DNA of 6,396 nt from CANHCC01 sp040381555 (lineage in GTDB: Bacteria; Bacteroidota; Bacteroidia; J057; RFSG01). The stretch lies in assembly GCA_040381555.1 (NCBI GenBank), contig JBEIHC010000144.1:1-6396 (forward strand). The letters run 5' to 3'. The translations under genes were made by a program, and so were the position numbers. The notes beneath the pieces were generated by a model that had not been told where the DNA came from, did no database searches, and was given only the letters and a program-made list of their open reading frames with translations. This document shows positions 6,144-6,396 of the stretch, one piece after another (within the stretch, counting starts at the first letter, position 1; the number at the start of each line of letters is the position of its first letter).

Positions 6144-6366
6144 GCCCGTCTTACCTCGATACGGCACTGATACTTTCGTGAGGGATTTAGTTTTGTTCGG
6201 TGCCTACTCGGTATGACTGATAGAGTTTAGGGTTTTGGTTTTTGATTTTTCATTTTTCCAGTTTCATTTTTCTATTGCGTAATCCCCAAAATAGTCATAC
6301 CGAGTAGGAGCCTAAAGAAATTTCATCGAGAAGGGATGTGTCGCTCCGTATCGAGGTAAGACGGGC
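6144..6366. repeat. Nested imperfect palindrome, MITE-like intergenic element
   Basis: Outer arms of 21 bases, 6144-6164 and 6346-6366, are perfect reverse complements. Inner arms of 16 bases, CCTACTCGGTATGACT (6203-6218) and its complement (6293-6308), are also perfect. The spacers between outer and inner arms, 38 and 37 bases, are partly complementary, so the whole is an old or structured palindrome. The central loop (6219-6292) is T-rich. No transposase or open frame lies inside, and I saw no obvious target duplication at its ends. It could be a non-autonomous mobile element, a REP-like dispersed hairpin, or a bulky bidirectional terminator for the ligase operon. Confidence 0.75.
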
Positions 6367-6396
6367 AATTTCAAGCAGAGTGTTTAGGTATTTGTT
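6367..6396. other. Right edge, nothing recognised
   Basis: Thirty bases after the palindrome contain no start of a gene or other signal that I can identify. The helicase expected in a full ligase cluster does not begin here. Confidence 0.5.

Overview
The window looks like a piece of an AT-rich Bacteroidota chromosome. This is inferred from three things: an SPI-type signal peptide ending VSA|Q on a large unrecognised envelope protein, a weak match to the Bacteroidota -33/-7 promoter, and a repair gene pair (ligase-associated exonuclease plus ATP-dependent DNA ligase) that is common in that phylum. No rRNA, tRNA, CRISPR array, transposase or phage gene was seen.

Layout, left to right. Positions 1-255 hold no gene. 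They contain a small hairpin at the left edge and a strong two-tier terminator hairpin (182-236) that ends the leftward gene. Positions 256-1992 (minus strand) encode a 578-residue exported protein of unknown function, with a Glu/Lys/Gly-rich segment in the middle and a beta-rich C-terminal half. A 213-base divergent gap (1993-2205) separates it from a rightward set of genes: a patatin-like phospholipase (2206-3453), then, 32 bases on, a ligase-associated metallo-beta-lactamase-fold DNA exonuclease (3486-4505), then, overlapping by ATGA, an ATP-dependent DNA ligase (4502-6083).

The ligase is the most notable gene. Its reading frame is broken by one base at or near a run of eight T (5293-5300). 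The N-terminal domain and catalytic lysine are in one frame; the rest of the adenylation domain and the OB-fold are in another. Deleting one T restores a 526-residue protein. Several nucleotidyltransferase motifs also differ from the family consensus as I know it. The gene may be decaying, rescued by slippage, or affected by a homopolymer sequencing error. The helicase and PdeM-type phosphoesterase that often follow this pair do not begin within the window.

The right end (6080-6396) is non-coding and repeat-rich. A TTAGTGG heptamer array supplies the ligase stop codon, and a 223-base imperfect palindrome follows. It has two nested pairs of perfect inverted arms, built on a CTCGRTAYG motif used twice per half. 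This looks like a dispersed intergenic repeat or MITE-like element. I do not see a convincing new defence or mobile system; the best leads are the ligase frameshift and the nested palindrome.
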